DNA of 64,000 nucleotides from Macrotrachela quadricornifera (Eukaryota > Rotifera > Eurotatoria > Philodinida > Philodinidae). The stretch lies in the NCBI GenBank assembly GCA_022393335.1, contig JAJEKB010021317.1:857740-921739 (forward strand), written 5' to 3'. The notes under the pieces were generated by a model. That model was not told the origin of the DNA. It was given only the letters and a program-made list of their open reading frames with translations, and ran no database searches. The position numbers were made by a program, and so were the translations under genes. How positions within the stretch are numbered: position 1 is the stretch's first letter; each line of letters starts with the position of its first letter. Shown piece after piece: positions 46,833 to 57,591 of the stretch.

Positions 46833-47819
46833 ATGTCATCATCAATCTTAACAATTATTCAAAATCAATTAAATCTTTATACAAATGCAATTTTTACAAT
46901 TGTAGGAAATATTGGTAATATATTTATTATTATAATTTTTATTCGACAACCTCGAACAGCATGTTCAATTTATTTAATAAGTGCAGCTATTGTCAATTTC
47001 GTTTTTTTAACAGTGAATGCTTATTTTCAAATATTTCCTTTTAATTATAGTGATGGAACATATGGTTCAATAATTTTCTGTAAAATATCTGCTTATATAT
47101 TAAATATTCTGGGACAATTAGCTAAAACAATACTTATATTTGCATGTATTGATCGTTTTTTGATTACAAGTAGTCGTACTAAATTTCGAGAATTTACGAC
47201 AATTAAACGAGCAAAATATCTCATTTTATTTTCTTTTATTTTTTGGTTATTATTTACTCTTCATGTTCCTTTAATGAGAACAGTTACTAATGGACGATGT
47301 GGTGCATCTGGTATTTATTCAACAATTTTTGCATTATTATTTGTTTGTTTATTTCCAACTATTATCGCAGCTGTATTTGGTTATTTAACTTATCGAAATA
47401 TGAAACGTACACGGAATCGTATTCAACCAATTGTACAAAATTCAAGTTATAGAAATCATTCTGTGCAACGACGAGATCGAGATTTATTAATTATTGTTTC
47501 TGCTGAAGTGATTACTTATGTTCTAACAACAATATTATATCCTGTTATTCTTTTAGAAACAATAATTAGTCAAAATATTTTATCAAATAAAACTGTTCTA
47601 TATTCACAAATTGAAGGTTTTATACTTAGTATTGGATATATTTTATTATTCTCTAATAGTGCTGCACCTTTTTATACTTATTTTATTGCATCAAATTCAT
47701 TTCGTCGAGATTTTAAAAAATTAATTATTCATATTTATTACAAAATAACAGGAAAAAAATCTACAGAAAATGGCATAACAATTACTCAAGCAATAACACA
47801 ACAGGATACTCGTGTTTAA
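46833..47819 (+). CDS. Rhodopsin-like orphan GPCR
   Basis: 328-aa seven-transmembrane protein. TM1 starts after an N-terminus of about 15 residues (NAIFTIVGNIGNIFIIIIF holds the GN of TM1). TM3 ends in CIDRF (residues about 104-108), a variant of the DRY motif. TM7 reads LLFSNSAAPFYTYF in place of NPxxY. Extracellular Cys in IIFCK and GRCG could form the usual TM3-ECL2 disulfide. The ORF is open further upstream to 46671, but the ATG at 46833 sits just before TM1 and is the better start. The intracellular loop before TM6 is Arg-rich (HSVQRRDRDLL). The ligand is unknown; it resembles lineage-expanded chemosensory or peptide receptors. Intact. Confidence 0.85.
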   Translation: MSSSILTIIQNQLNLYTNAIFTIVGNIGNIFIIIIFIRQPRTACSIYLISAAIVNFVFLTVNAYFQIFPFNYSDGTYGSIIFCKISAYILNILGQLAKTILIFACIDRFLITSSRTKFREFTTIKRAKYLILFSFIFWLLFTLHVPLMRTVTNGRCGASGIYSTIFALLFVCLFPTIIAAVFGYLTYRNMKRTRNRIQPIVQNSSYRNHSVQRRDRDLLIIVSAEVITYVLTTILYPVILLETIISQNILSNKTVLYSQIEGFILSIGYILLFSNSAAPFYTYFIASNSFRRDFKKLIIHIYYKITGKKSTENGITITQAITQQDTRV

Positions 47820-48204
47820 TTAGATGACTATACGAAATTTTTCAATGTTGTATGTCTTACTTTCGTTGTTTCTAATCAATGTAATGAATATTAGATACTT
47901 GAAAATAGTTTCATTAATGTGTATTTTTAGGAATTTTAGTAGAGCAATATCGCAATCTCTTTGAAAAAAACTGAAGTTTTACATTCTTCCAGTGAATGAC
48001 TTTAGACTCTCTAGTTTTTGCACAATGCTTTTTCAGATTTAGTAGATTGCGGAAGGTTTCATCAGATAATAAATGATTTTGTATTTTTCATACGAAACTC
48101 GCAACACTAGGGATCTACTACAAAACTTGAAAATGCCTCAGTCGTTCATTATTATATAAACATATGTGTATTTATTTTTTTTACAAGGACTTCACAGCTG
48201 GTAC
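47820..48204. other. Intergenic
   Basis: 3' flank of the GPCR gene; nothing else recognised. Confidence 0.5.
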
Positions 48205-49513
48205 TGGGGATGTACCAGTCCGACTGGTATCCAGTCATGACTACCTCATCAATCATTAGAAGGCTATCCTTGGGTCCTAAGTCCTATATTGGGAGGGTAC
48301 CACTATAGATCCTCAACTCCTATAGTATAGGAGTATCCTTAGATCTTCAAATCCTATATTACGACGATACCTCTACGTCCTTATCTTCTAATATATAGTT
48401 ATATGCATGTAACAATACCAATATCAGTCACTAGCAATTGGTTTTCCTATTGGCTGGTATCGCGATTGGTGTAGAAACCGCTGATCCCTCACGTCAAATA
48501 TCAATATTATGAAAACTCGTTATTTTTTAAAAATAAAGCATTTACTGATAAAAGAATCAATAATTTAAAATTGATTTGTCAAATTTTTCGATTTTGATTT
48601 CTAACTCTCAAGAAAGGTTATTTTTCGAAAATAACGATTTTTTAAAAGGTTTGATCAAAGACTCTTCAGGTCCAGCAATCAGAAGCTGTTATCGATTTTT
48701 CAATGTATTGATATTTGACGTGAGGAACAAACGGCTCCCTACACCAATACTGATACCACTCAATACCAATACCAAGTGCTATTAGCTGGTATTGCTATTA
48801 TTACATTCATACCTCTATATAATAGCACTTGCGGACCTAAGGATACTTTCATAATATAGGACTTGAGGACCTAAGAGTACTCTACTAATATAGTACTTGA
48901 AAACATGAGAGTACCTCATACTATAGGACGTTAGGACCTATAGGTACCGTCTCAATTAGAGTCCTGCGGGACAAACTTTTTTATTGTCCCGTCCCGAAAT
49001 TTTTTAAATAGTCCCGATCCCGTTTGTCCTGTCCCGAAAAATTTTCGGGACAATCCCGAATGTCCCGCGGGACGGGACAAACAGGATTTTTCGGGATTCG
49101 AGACTGTCCCGCAGGTCTCTAGTGAAGACATTCGGATTTTTTTATCGTAAAGCTACTTACGGATCATCCTGTATTATTTATTTAAATATTGAAATATTTG
49201 GTAGAAAATAGGAAGCCTCAAATTTACGGCGTGTTTTGATGCGAATTTAAGAAATTCGGGACATCGATTTTTTCTGAATAGTCCCGATCCTGAATGTCCC
49301 GTCCCGAAATTTTTTATATAGTCCCGATCCCGTTTGTCCCGTCCCGAAAAGTTTTCGGGACAATCCCGAATGTCCCGCGGGACGGGACAAACGGGATTTT
49401 TCGGGATTCGGGACTGTCCCGCAGGTCTCTAGTCTCAATATAGGACTTGAGGACCCAAAGATACCCTTCTAATGATTGATGAACCAGTCATGACTGAAAC
49501 TGATGCATCCCTA
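48205..49513. mobile_element. Palindromic foldback, hAT-like ends, hosting a nested element
   Basis: Left TGGGGATGTACCAG and right CTGATGCATCCCTA lead into arms that pair over hundreds of bases: AGTCATGACT, CATCAATCATTAGAAGG, GGACCTAAG, and an inner pair ATCAATAT/ATATTTGACGTGAGG. The centre is near 48600. Without the inserted 474 bp element and its 8 bp duplication, the palindrome is about 827 bp. The inner arms are built of repeated CCTATA/GGTACC words. No coding capacity. Confidence 0.75.
48958..49431. mobile_element. Nested non-autonomous hAT element with perfect 8-bp TSD
   Basis: Starts TAGAGTCCTGCGGGAC and ends GTCCCGCAGGTCTCTA; both sides carry GTCTCAAT (48950-48957 and 49432-49439), a perfect 8-bp target duplication. 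The body is dense in TCCCG/CGGGA. A terminal block of about 130 bp is present twice (48992-49121 and 49301-49431), and GTCCCGCAGGTCTCTA also occurs internally at about 49107-49122, so the element contains a duplicated right end. Confidence 0.85.
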
Positions 49514-50195
49514 GTGAGGACTAGTCAGTATTTTAAAAAGCGACGTACTGGCGGGACTGGACTAGTCAGATAATTTTGAAATACATGTGCGGACTAGTCT
49601 GAGACATTTTAAGTACCAGTCAAATCTAAAATGTTCTACTTAAACTGACATGTTTTCTAAATTAGACTGGTCTAAAATTCAATAAAACTGTCTTATGGCG
49701 ATAGTTTAATGTTCTTATTACTCATTAAGTCTAGCCCACTTGCAATAGGTTAATCGATCTTCTTATGTGAACTAGTCAGCTGTTTATAAAATCTGTTTAT
49801 CATGTTCAGTTTAATACGGATATTTGTAAAAACTGCGGACACCGCAAGCGTACTACAATAACATAATGCTCATGGTAAACATTACACGGACACAGATTCT
49901 TGCACATACTTTCCAGTCTTTTGCTGGATATATTTGTTTCACCTGGACACAGACACTTACGGACAGTCAAAGATACTCACGGATATCCATAGACACCTTA
50001 CAGATAGTCACGGAAACTCATGACAATACATGAATAGCACTTTTGAGTTGCACTTTTCGTTTTTCATCAAACAGTCGTTTGTATTTTGAGACAATAAAGC
50101 TACAATCATCGTCGAGAGCTATAATTATCTTGATTTTTTATCAAAAAAAGATGTTACTTGAAAATTTGAAAAACAACAACTATCAGTCAGCAGTA
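49514..50195. repeat. Repeat-rich intergenic stretch
   Basis: About 49515-49700 repeats GGACTAGTC / GACTGG words in both orientations. About 49830-50030 is a degenerate array of ACGGACA.TC.. words (ACACGGACACAG, TTACGGACAGTC, TCACGGATATCC, TCACGGAAACTC). Probably decayed mobile-element ends. No gene. Confidence 0.45.
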
Positions 50196-50485
50196 CCCAG
50201 GATCCAGAAATTGAAAAATCAAGCAATTCAAGGTTCATAAGTATTTCAGGCCTCTCCTAGGAATGTCATGAAATTTAAGGAAATCAAACAATTCAAGAAA
50301 TTTTCTAGAATTTCCTTGATTTCCTTGAATTCCAAGGCATTCTCGATAGTGAGAGTGAAGGCATCTTTCCCTTAACAAGTTTAGTGGAATTCAAGAAATT
50401 GAAGTAAATTAAGAAGTTTGAAAAAATTTCTGGAACTTCCTTGTATATCTTGATGTTGTTGAATTGCCAATTCGCGGATCCTGGG
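50196..50485. mobile_element. Small TA-flanked MITE
   Basis: CCCAGGATCC at the left and GGATCCTGGG at the right, each flanked by TA (50194-50195 and 50486-50487), followed inward by related AATTCAAG/CTTGAATT words. 290 bp, no coding capacity; Tc1/mariner-type insertion preference. Confidence 0.65.
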
Positions 50486-50696
50486 TAAATCTTCACATGT
50501 AAGAGTACAAACTTATCTTGACTCTGATCTTCTTTTGACCTCAACACAAACAATTAGACACACAACCTCATTTTAGCTTTTTCCATATGATCCTTCCTTC
50601 AGTCAAGGAAATATTTGCATCCTTGAGAAAGAGTACATATTGTTTTTTTTATAACGAATCCACATGTCAAATAAATTTGTATCTCGGATAAGGAAC

Positions 50697-53600
50697 CTGG
50701 TGTTTGATCTGGAAGAAGAATTGTTTCTGTTAGTGCTGTGAGAGATGCTCCGCCGTAAGATCAAGGCCGACACTCTTCACACTAACTTGGGCAGTTACTC
50801 TTTCTAGACCAAACAGGGGGACCAAACCCCGACCAGGCGCGTCCCTTGGGTGGCGGATGAGGGAAGCCCTAACGGGTTGCTCCGAATAATGAATAAGGAG
50901 CCGTAGACCAAAGGTTAGAGCAGGCAAAGGGAAAACCACTCTAACTGATTCTTCCCAGCAAATATGGACAACAGTTATAATGACACAAGATTAGGTGGCG
51001 TTGAGACTCAGAAATATACAATGAGTGTCTTGCCCGGCAGGAGGAGAACAGGGGCTTCTCAGGTCGTCATCCCGCGAAATCCCCAAATCAAAGGAAACAA
51101 GCTGATAATCGGTACATGGAACGTTCGAACAATGATACAGACCGGTAAGCTTGAAAATTTGAAGAGAGAGATAGAAAGGAAAAAGTTAGATATAGTTGGG
51201 TTATGTGAAGTTAGGTATGAAGGTAGCGGTGAGATCACGAGCGGCGAAATCAAGATGATTTTCTCGGGAAAAAGAAAGGGTCAGAATGGAATAGCAATAG
51301 TTTTAGGAAAAAGAGTGAAAAATTGCGTTAAGAGTATAGATTTAATAAGTGATAGGCTTATGATGGTAAGGTTGAGAGCAGAGCCAAAAGATGTAGTACT
51401 TATTCAGGTATATATGCCAACCAGTGCACATACAGATGAAGAAGTAGAGGAAATATATTCACAAATAGAAGAGTTGATAAGAAAAGAAGAGAAGGATAGT
51501 TGTATCGTATTGATGGGAGATATGAATGCAGTCGTAGGTGAAGGGAAAGAAGATAAGATCGTAGGCAGCTTTGGATATGGAGTTAGGAATGATAGAGGAG
51601 ATATGCTAGTTAAATTTTGTAGAGAAAATAAACTAATAGTTACTAATACATGGTTTAAAAATCATTTGAGAAGAAGGTATACTTGGAAGGCTCCTGGGGA
51701 TAGAGCTAGGTATCAGATTGATTATATTATGATACAAGAAAGGTTTAGGAACAGTATAAAGAAAGCATATGCACATCCAGGAGCAGATATAGGTTCGGAC
51801 CACAATTTAGTTATCGTAGAGATGGAGCTCAGGTTAAAAAAGATTAGTAGAGCTTTAGTAAGGAAGAGATGGGACTTAGAAAAACTAAAAGTTGTCAAGA
51901 ATGATCTAGGAAACATTATGGAAGAAAAGATAGAGGAAGCTAGATGGAGTAGAGATAAGGATGTCGATGAGAAGTGGAATAGACTGAAGAATGTGATAGT
52001 AGAATCAGCAAAAGAAGTAGTAGGATTTAAAGAAAATGTAAAAGCTAGTAAGCCTTGGGTTAGTGAAAAAATGATAGAAAAGATGGATGAAAGAAGAAAA
52101 TGGAAAAACGTCAATAGTGAGGTAGGTAGGATAAAATATAGAAAGTTAAATAATGAGTTGAGGAGAGAGACAGAAAAGGCGAGACAAGAATGGTTAGAAA
52201 ACGAGTGTGAAATAATAGAGGAATTAGAAAAGCATGGGAGATATGATCTGATGTATGGAAAGGTAAAAGAACTAGTCTGGTTGAAAAGAAAAGGTGGAAG
52301 CGTGAGATGTGTAGAATCAAGAGATGGAAAGAAGTTGATAGAAGAGAATGACATCATTAATAGATGGGAAGAATACGTAAGAGAACTGCATCCGAACGAA
52401 GGATGCTTCAGAGGAGGTACATTAGAGGACAAAAACGACGTAGAAAGTGAACAGATAGGGTTTTCAATATTAGAAAGCGAGATAGAACTGTCTCTTAAAG
52501 AAATGAAAAGTAACAAAGCAGTAGGAGTAGATGGTGTACCCATAGGGTTTCTCAAAAGTATGAAAGAAGAAGAAAAGAAAGCTTTAGTGGATGTGTGTAG
52601 AGAAATTTATGAGACTGGTTTGTGGCCTAAAGAATTTATAGAAACCATGTTAATACCCATAGAAAAGAAAGCAGGAGCTAGTAAATGTGAGGATTTTAGG
52701 ACAATTAGTTTAATTTCACATGCAGCAAAAGTGTTATTAAGAGTAATAAGTCGTCGATTGCAAGGTAGACTAGACATGTATTTAGGAGAAGAGCAATTTG
52801 GTTTTAGAAAAGGAAGAGGTACTAGGGATGCAATAGGACTAATGAGAGTAATAGGAGAGAGATTAACAGAAAGATGCAAAAGTTTCGTGATTTGCTTTAT
52901 AGATTTAGAGAAAGCATTCGATAGAGTAAATTGGGATAAACTACTTGAAATATTAAAAAATAGAGGAATAGAATGGAAAGAAAGAAGGCTGATTAGAAAT
53001 TTATATAAAGATCAGAGAGTGATAGTTAGGATAGGTAACAGAGAATCTAAAAAGGTAGAGCTTGGTAGAGGAGTGAGACAAGGGTGTTGTTTATCTCCTA
53101 CACTATTTAACATCTATCTAGAGGAAATGATAAAAGAAATAGAAATGAAAATGAAAGGTGTGAAGATTGGTGGAACAAAGGTTAGCTGTGTAAGGTTTGC
53201 CGATGATATGGCAGTATTAGCAGAAGATCAAGAGAGTTTAGGAAAATCAATTAAAATGTTAGAAAAAGCATGTAAAGCATATGGAATGAAGATTAATGCA
53301 AAGAAAACTAAGGTAATGAGTGTAGGAAATGAGGAAGATATCGTGTTACATTTAGGTGATATAAGGATAGAAAAAGTTAGTAGTTTTAAATATTTAGGTA
53401 GCTTTCTAACAGAGGATTGGAGATGCAAGAAAGATGTGAGGACAAGGATAGGAATTGCAAAAGAAGCTTTTACAAAAATGAAGAGAGCTTTATGTGGGTC
53501 TTTAAATCTAAAATTAAAAAAGAGATTAGTAAAATGCTTTGTTTGGAGTGTACTATTATATGGAGCTGAAACCTGGACATTGAGGGAGTACGAAAAGAAA

Positions 53601-53982
53601 AAGCTCGAGTCCTTCGAAATGTGGATATGGAGAAGAATGTTAAAGATAAGTTGGATGGATAAAGTGAGCAATGAAAAAGTTTTAGAAAGAATAGGAGAGG
53701 CGAGGACCTTACTAGAGAGAATAAGAATAAGGAAAAGAAATTGGATAGGCCATGTATTGAGAGGAGATAATTTATTAAAAGACATGATCGAAGGAACAGT
53801 AAATGGTGAAAGAAAGAGGAGAAGAAAAAGGATGAAAATGCTAGACGATTTAACAGAGAAAAAGGGATATGCATATCTGAAAAGGCTTGCTAGCGATAGG
53901 ATGGAATGGAGAAAACTATAAGGAGTCATAACTGTTATCCTAAGAACCTGCTCAAGAGCAGAAAACTTATGATGATGATGAT
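50697..53982 (+). mobile_element. Full-length non-LTR retrotransposon (RTE/Proto2-like)
   Basis: A 3.3 kb element with a 5' UTR of about 267 bp, one long ORF (50964-53921), a short 3' UTR and a (GAT)n tail. The 9-bp direct repeats ATAAGGAAC at 50688-50696 and 53984-53992 are a target-site duplication, so insertion was complete and recent. It carries the only long, intact transposon ORF in the window. Confidence 0.85.
50964..53921 (+). CDS. Retrotransposon endonuclease-reverse transcriptase polyprotein
   Basis: 985-aa protein. The N-terminal apurinic-type endonuclease (about residues 45-290) nicks target DNA: GTWNVRT near 49, CEVRYEGSGEI near 80, LMGDMNA near 184 and SDHNLVIVEM near 278 carry the catalytic Asn, Glu, Asp and Asp/His. 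The central reverse transcriptase (about 500-790) has KAVGVDGVP, DFRTISLI, FGFRKGRGTRDAI, FIDLEKAFDRV, GVRQGCCLSP, and the catalytic FADDMAV near 745. A C-terminal part has FKYLGSFLTED, then GAETWTLREYEKKKLESFEM and RNWIGHVLRGDNLL, typical of RTE-superfamily elements. No gag-like ORF1 was found. Lys/Glu-rich codons differ from host genes. Intact, so it may still be active. Confidence 0.93.
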   Translation: MDNSYNDTRLGGVETQKYTMSVLPGRRRTGASQVVIPRNPQIKGNKLIIGTWNVRTMIQTGKLENLKREIERKKLDIVGLCEVRYEGSGEITSGEIKMIFSGKRKGQNGIAIVLGKRVKNCVKSIDLISDRLMMVRLRAEPKDVVLIQVYMPTSAHTDEEVEEIYSQIEELIRKEEKDSCIVLMGDMNAVVGEGKEDKIVGSFGYGVRNDRGDMLVKFCRENKLIVTNTWFKNHLRRRYTWKAPGDRARYQIDYIMIQERFRNSIKKAYAHPGADIGSDHNLVIVEMELRLKKISRALVRKRWDLEKLKVVKNDLGNIMEEKIEEARWSRDKDVDEKWNRLKNVIVESAKEVVGFKENVKASKPWVSEKMIEKMDERRKWKNVNSEVGRIKYRKLNNELRRETEKARQEWLENECEIIEELEKHGRYDLMYGKVKELVWLKRKGGSVRCVESRDGKKLIEENDIINRWEEYVRELHPNEGCFRGGTLEDKNDVESEQIGFSILESEIELSLKEMKSNKAVGVDGVPIGFLKSMKEEEKKALVDVCREIYETGLWPKEFIETMLIPIEKKAGASKCEDFRTISLISHAAKVLLRVISRRLQGRLDMYLGEEQFGFRKGRGTRDAIGLMRVIGERLTERCKSFVICFIDLEKAFDRVNWDKLLEILKNRGIEWKERRLIRNLYKDQRVIVRIGNRESKKVELGRGVRQGCCLSPTLFNIYLEEMIKEIEMKMKGVKIGGTKVSCVRFADDMAVLAEDQESLGKSIKMLEKACKAYGMKINAKKTKVMSVGNEEDIVLHLGDIRIEKVSSFKYLGSFLTEDWRCKKDVRTRIGIAKEAFTKMKRALCGSLNLKLKKRLVKCFVWSVLLYGAETWTLREYEKKKLESFEMWIWRRMLKISWMDKVSNEKVLERIGEARTLLERIRIRKRNWIGHVLRGDNLLKDMIEGTVNGERKRRRKRMKMLDDLTEKKGYAYLKRLASDRMEWRKL

Positions 53983-53992
53983 GATAAGGAAC

Positions 53993-55291
53993 ATTGATTT
54001 GTCTTAGCATTCTAGGATTTTAATCAGTATTGATTACTTTACTAGTGATATAAACTTGCACCGGATTGGAAGATTTTACTAAAGATATCATATATATTTA
54101 TACAGTAGTACAGCCAAACCAGTAACATTAATAACTGTATATCTCTACTTGAACGGTCTGGGAAACCGAACCCTTTCAGGGCGTTTAATAGTTCACTGAA
54201 GTCTATCATTTTGGCATATAATCGATTCAAAAGTGAGGAGACAGTTGGGAGTGTTCCCTCGTAAACGTAATTCTGCTTGAACAATCCCTAATTAGCCACG
54301 AGCATACATAATTTTAATTAAAAATAGAAATGAACGGCTAGGCGTTCGTCGATGCCGCTTTGGGACGCCACTCACGACTAATCGCTCTCTGTGCATCGAT
54401 ACTTCTTCATTCTTTGTAGCTTTCTCTCTACGATCCATCTCATTTATCCTTGCAGTTCTCCATTTTTTCTGTACATTCAGTCTAGACACACTAGTCGTAC
54501 AGCGTCATTTGCATAATTCACTGTTAGATTAGTGAGTACTTAAACATCCAGCCTGAAACTAATGTAATTGATAAAGAGCTCAACATCGAGAACTTATTTG
54601 TTAATTGAAATTTAGGACTGAAAAAGTGTAATTGAAAAAGAGCATAAGCTCGTGAAATTCTGATTCATTGCATTTTCACCCTAATAAAATCTCAAATATC
54701 CTAAACCTAACATTGAAAATCTGTAATAGAGTAAATTTTTCCGCTCCAGCACTTTTATTGGTTGGAAGCGCAACATCAAAAACCTTTAATAAGATTGACT
54801 TCTCGCTTGAAAAACTAACTGGTGAAGAAAGCGAGCTCGAAAATATTTGATTCTATGAAAACTAGAGTCAAAAAAATGTGCTTAGTTCAAAGTACGATAT
54901 CAAAAAATTTTAAGTGGCTCATTTTCCAGGTTGCGAAAAACGGTTTTGTAATCTTGCACTTATTTAACCAGCGCACTATTACCTGGTATAAGCAAATATA
55001 CACACAAAATCCTATTGGTATTTTTCATATAACCCTACTTTGCTTGAAAGACCAATAGTACCATTCGACTCTTCAACGTCGCAAATGTTTGGTCGAACAT
55101 CACGCAGCGAGTGACCTGAAAATTGTGAGTTTTTTATTGGTTTTCCTGAGAACATGTTGTTTTGGCTTTTGACTCTGACACAAATAAATACACACGCGCA
55201 AACTATTTTCTGTTGTATAACACTCCTTTCAAACGAAGGAATAATTGACATAAAAGCTGTATTTCAGTGTATGTGTAAAAAGACAATTTAA
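53993..55291. other. Intergenic
   Basis: No confident gene. A solo TTCCCTCGTAA motif at 54253-54264 (in AGTTGGGAGTGTTCCCTC) matches the end of the 29685-32209 transposon. A minus-strand ORF of 65 codons at 54292-54489 has no recognisable domain. Confidence 0.45.
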
Positions 55292-56124
55292 CACATTCGA
55301 CCCGACGGGTCCCACCGGTGGGACCCGCCCTATTCTAAGAAAATACTGAATGAAAAAACATTTTCTTCTCTTTTTTTCTTGACTAAAAGGATAGATGGGA
55401 TGCGTCATCTAACCTGGCACGCTAGTGTCTGAATTGTTTATTAAACAGCGTAGTGCTTTTCATTAAAACAATCAAGGCAAACAAATTTGTCGCAATCAGA
55501 ACAGAAAGTTTTTATTTTTTTTGTTGTTGCATTACTTGCTTCCTTTGACTGTTGTTGTCTTATCTTCTTATAACACCCAGCACAACGCCGTCTGACATCG
55601 CGAGTAGACGCTTCTATTTCTTAAAGCTTGTGATCGATATAATAAAGGAAGACAAGGTACTGACTTATCTGACCAGTTATCAACATATTACACGTCTCTC
55701 AGGAAATCAGTAAAATGGTACCGACACGTAACATTTGAATTAGTTTTTGGGACGGCACTGGTCAATAGCCACTTGATATACAAGGAAAAGTACACCAAAA
55801 GTAAAGTGGCCATCTTACAATTTCGTGAAAGTCTTGTCCAATCTTTACTCCTTGATACACCGATCGAGAAGCTGAAACATAGTCCAAGACAACAATCAGC
55901 AAGTTCTTTAAAACGCAAACTAATCGATCACAAGCTTTAAGAAATAGAAGCGTCTACTCGCGATGTCAGACGGCGTTGTGCTGGGTGTTATAAGAAGATA
56001 AGACAACAACAGTCAAAGGAAGCAAGTAATGCAACAACAAAAAAAGAGAAGAAAATGATTTTTCATTCAGTATTTCCTTACAATAGGGCGGGTCCCACCG
56101 GTGGGACCCGTCGGGTCGAATGTG
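55292..56124. mobile_element. piggyBac derivative folded from two 3' ends, TTAA-flanked
   Basis: Both ends are inverted copies starting CACATTCGACCCGACGGG, then CCCACCGGTGGGACC, and both are flanked by TTAA (55288-55291, 56125-56128), the piggyBac target. The left arm (55292 to about 55640) is the reverse complement of the transposase 3' end, including the zinc-ribbon code; the right arm (about 55920-56124) is the same 3' end in forward orientation but lacks about 146 bp. The unit is therefore a head-to-head palindrome of 3' ends with no 5' end. 833 bp. Confidence 0.85.
55650..56060 (+). pseudogene. piggyBac transposase C-terminal fragment
   Basis: An open stretch reads TDLSDQLSTYYTSLRKSVKW, then YRHVTFELVFGTALVNSHLI, LQFRESLVQSLLLDTP, a stop after LIDHKL, then RRRCAGCYKKIRQQQSKEAS. 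This is the last part of the DDE_Tnp_1_7 domain plus the first half of the zinc ribbon. The second Cys pairs of the ribbon are missing in this orientation but present on the opposite strand in the left arm (FCSDCDKFVCLDCFNEKHY, about 55455-55510). Confidence 0.75.
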
Positions 56125-56360
56125 TTAAAAAGTCTTATTTCAAAACTAAATGAGAATAATAATAAATATATTTAATATATTTCTACAAACGTTTGAGAAG
56201 CAAAATGAACCTTTGAGAAGGAGTTTAGAAAATCGAAGATTTTTGTTAATCGAATCCATTACTAAAGTTAAAAACGAAGAATTATTATTTCACGAACGTT
56301 TGAGATAGAGAATAAACGTTTGAAAAGAAAATAAAAAAATAAGGAGTCTTAATGCAAATA

Positions 56361-57277
56361 CATAGGATGATCAAAAAGTTCTCGGAACTGTTCAGAGATT
56401 CCTTCTAAGAAGCTTTGAGAAATATCTTTTTTGCATAGTCTGATAGAGAAAAAAATTCTCTACTTTTTATGCTATTTGATCCTACTTCAATCACTGTCCC
56501 CATAATAAAACTTCAATAAAGCTGTTTTTTTTCATGTCTGTCGGTTACAACAATTGTCATTCAGCAGATATTTTTTGAATAACTTTTGATAGGAACAAGA
56601 TAGAGACATGCGGTTTTCACCGTTCGAAAGAGCAGACGAAGATGCATCGAATCGTACATCATAATTAGTTAAACTTAACTGTTCAAAGAGTTTCAATTGA
56701 CCTCTTTGAAAAAAGGCTACCCCGCGAGATGTTCACCTCAAGTTTCCGATTTTCACAACGCAATCTCGAACTATTCATGGAACATATAGAAAGGTACACA
56801 CTATTTAGATGTTCAGGATAAATTATTTAGAAGTTATAGTCATTCTACTACAAGTCCAAAGTGATTTTTCTACCAATTTCTGTAAAAACTGTATTTTTGA
56901 AAAAACAGTTTCTTTTCAACATTCGGAAAACTCATATACCAGCGGTCAGAGAACGGGGTAGAAGAACGTTTTCTAAACAGTTCGATGCATCTTCGTCTGC
57001 TCTTTCGAACGGTGAAAACCGCAGGTCTCAATCTTGTTCCTATCAAAAATTATTCAAAAAATATCCACTTAAACTCGCTTAGATTTCCGTAACCGTGAGG
57101 CACGAAAAACAACCGTTCTTATTAAAGTTTTATCATCGTGACAGTGATTGAAGTAGGATCAAATAGCATAGAAAAGTAGAGTATTTTTTTCTCTATCAGA
57201 CTATGCAAAAAGATATTTCTCAAAGCTTCTTAGAAGGAATCTCTGAACAGTTCCGAGAACTTTTTGATCACCCTATG
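56361..57277. mobile_element. Mariner-like foldback element, TA-flanked
   Basis: Left CATAGGATGATCAAAAAGTT and right AACTTTTTGATCACCCTATG are inverted copies with TA on both sides (56359-56360, 57278-57279). Arms pair through GAGATTCCTTCTAAGAAGC, TTGATCCTACTTCAATCACTG and an inner pair GTTCGAAAGAGCAGACGAAG. Length 917 bp. The terminal sequence resembles mariner ends; no transposase is present. Confidence 0.8.
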
Positions 57278-57353
57278 TAAATTAATTACGAACATTAGGA
57301 AGAATTAAAAGTATTTTTATCAACATTTGAGGTAGAGACAGTGGCGGATCTAG

Positions 57354-57591
57354 GATTTTAGAAGGGAGGAGCATTTTTCCGAAGGGGAGAGCGGTTATAG
57401 GCAAAAATCACTTTTTGGGGTTTGTCAGAGGTAGTATTGTAAGCTCTCTCTAAGAAGTGAACTAAACCCTGTCTGCAGAGGGAGAGAGAGACTGCACTGT
57501 AATGAATGTATTTGATGAAAAACAGAAAAAGGAAAAGAAAAAGAAAAGAATCGACAAACAAACAAGGAGGAACTGATTCCAAAACCAGTAG
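57354..57591. repeat. Possible solo hAT end and flank
   Basis: AGTGGCGGATCTAGGATTTT, followed by a purine-rich stretch, resembles the 5' end of common hAT-type elements. No matching right end was found, so this is tentative. Confidence 0.3.

Noticed and set aside
51722..52555. Long minus-strand ORF (277 aa) inside the retrotransposon
   Set aside because: It is the antisense shadow of the endonuclease-reverse transcriptase frame and is Ser/Phe/Leu-rich, as expected from antisense of Lys/Glu-rich codons.
53228..54010. Minus-strand ORF of 260 aa overlapping the retrotransposon 3' end
   Set aside because: Same shadow effect as above; no domain.
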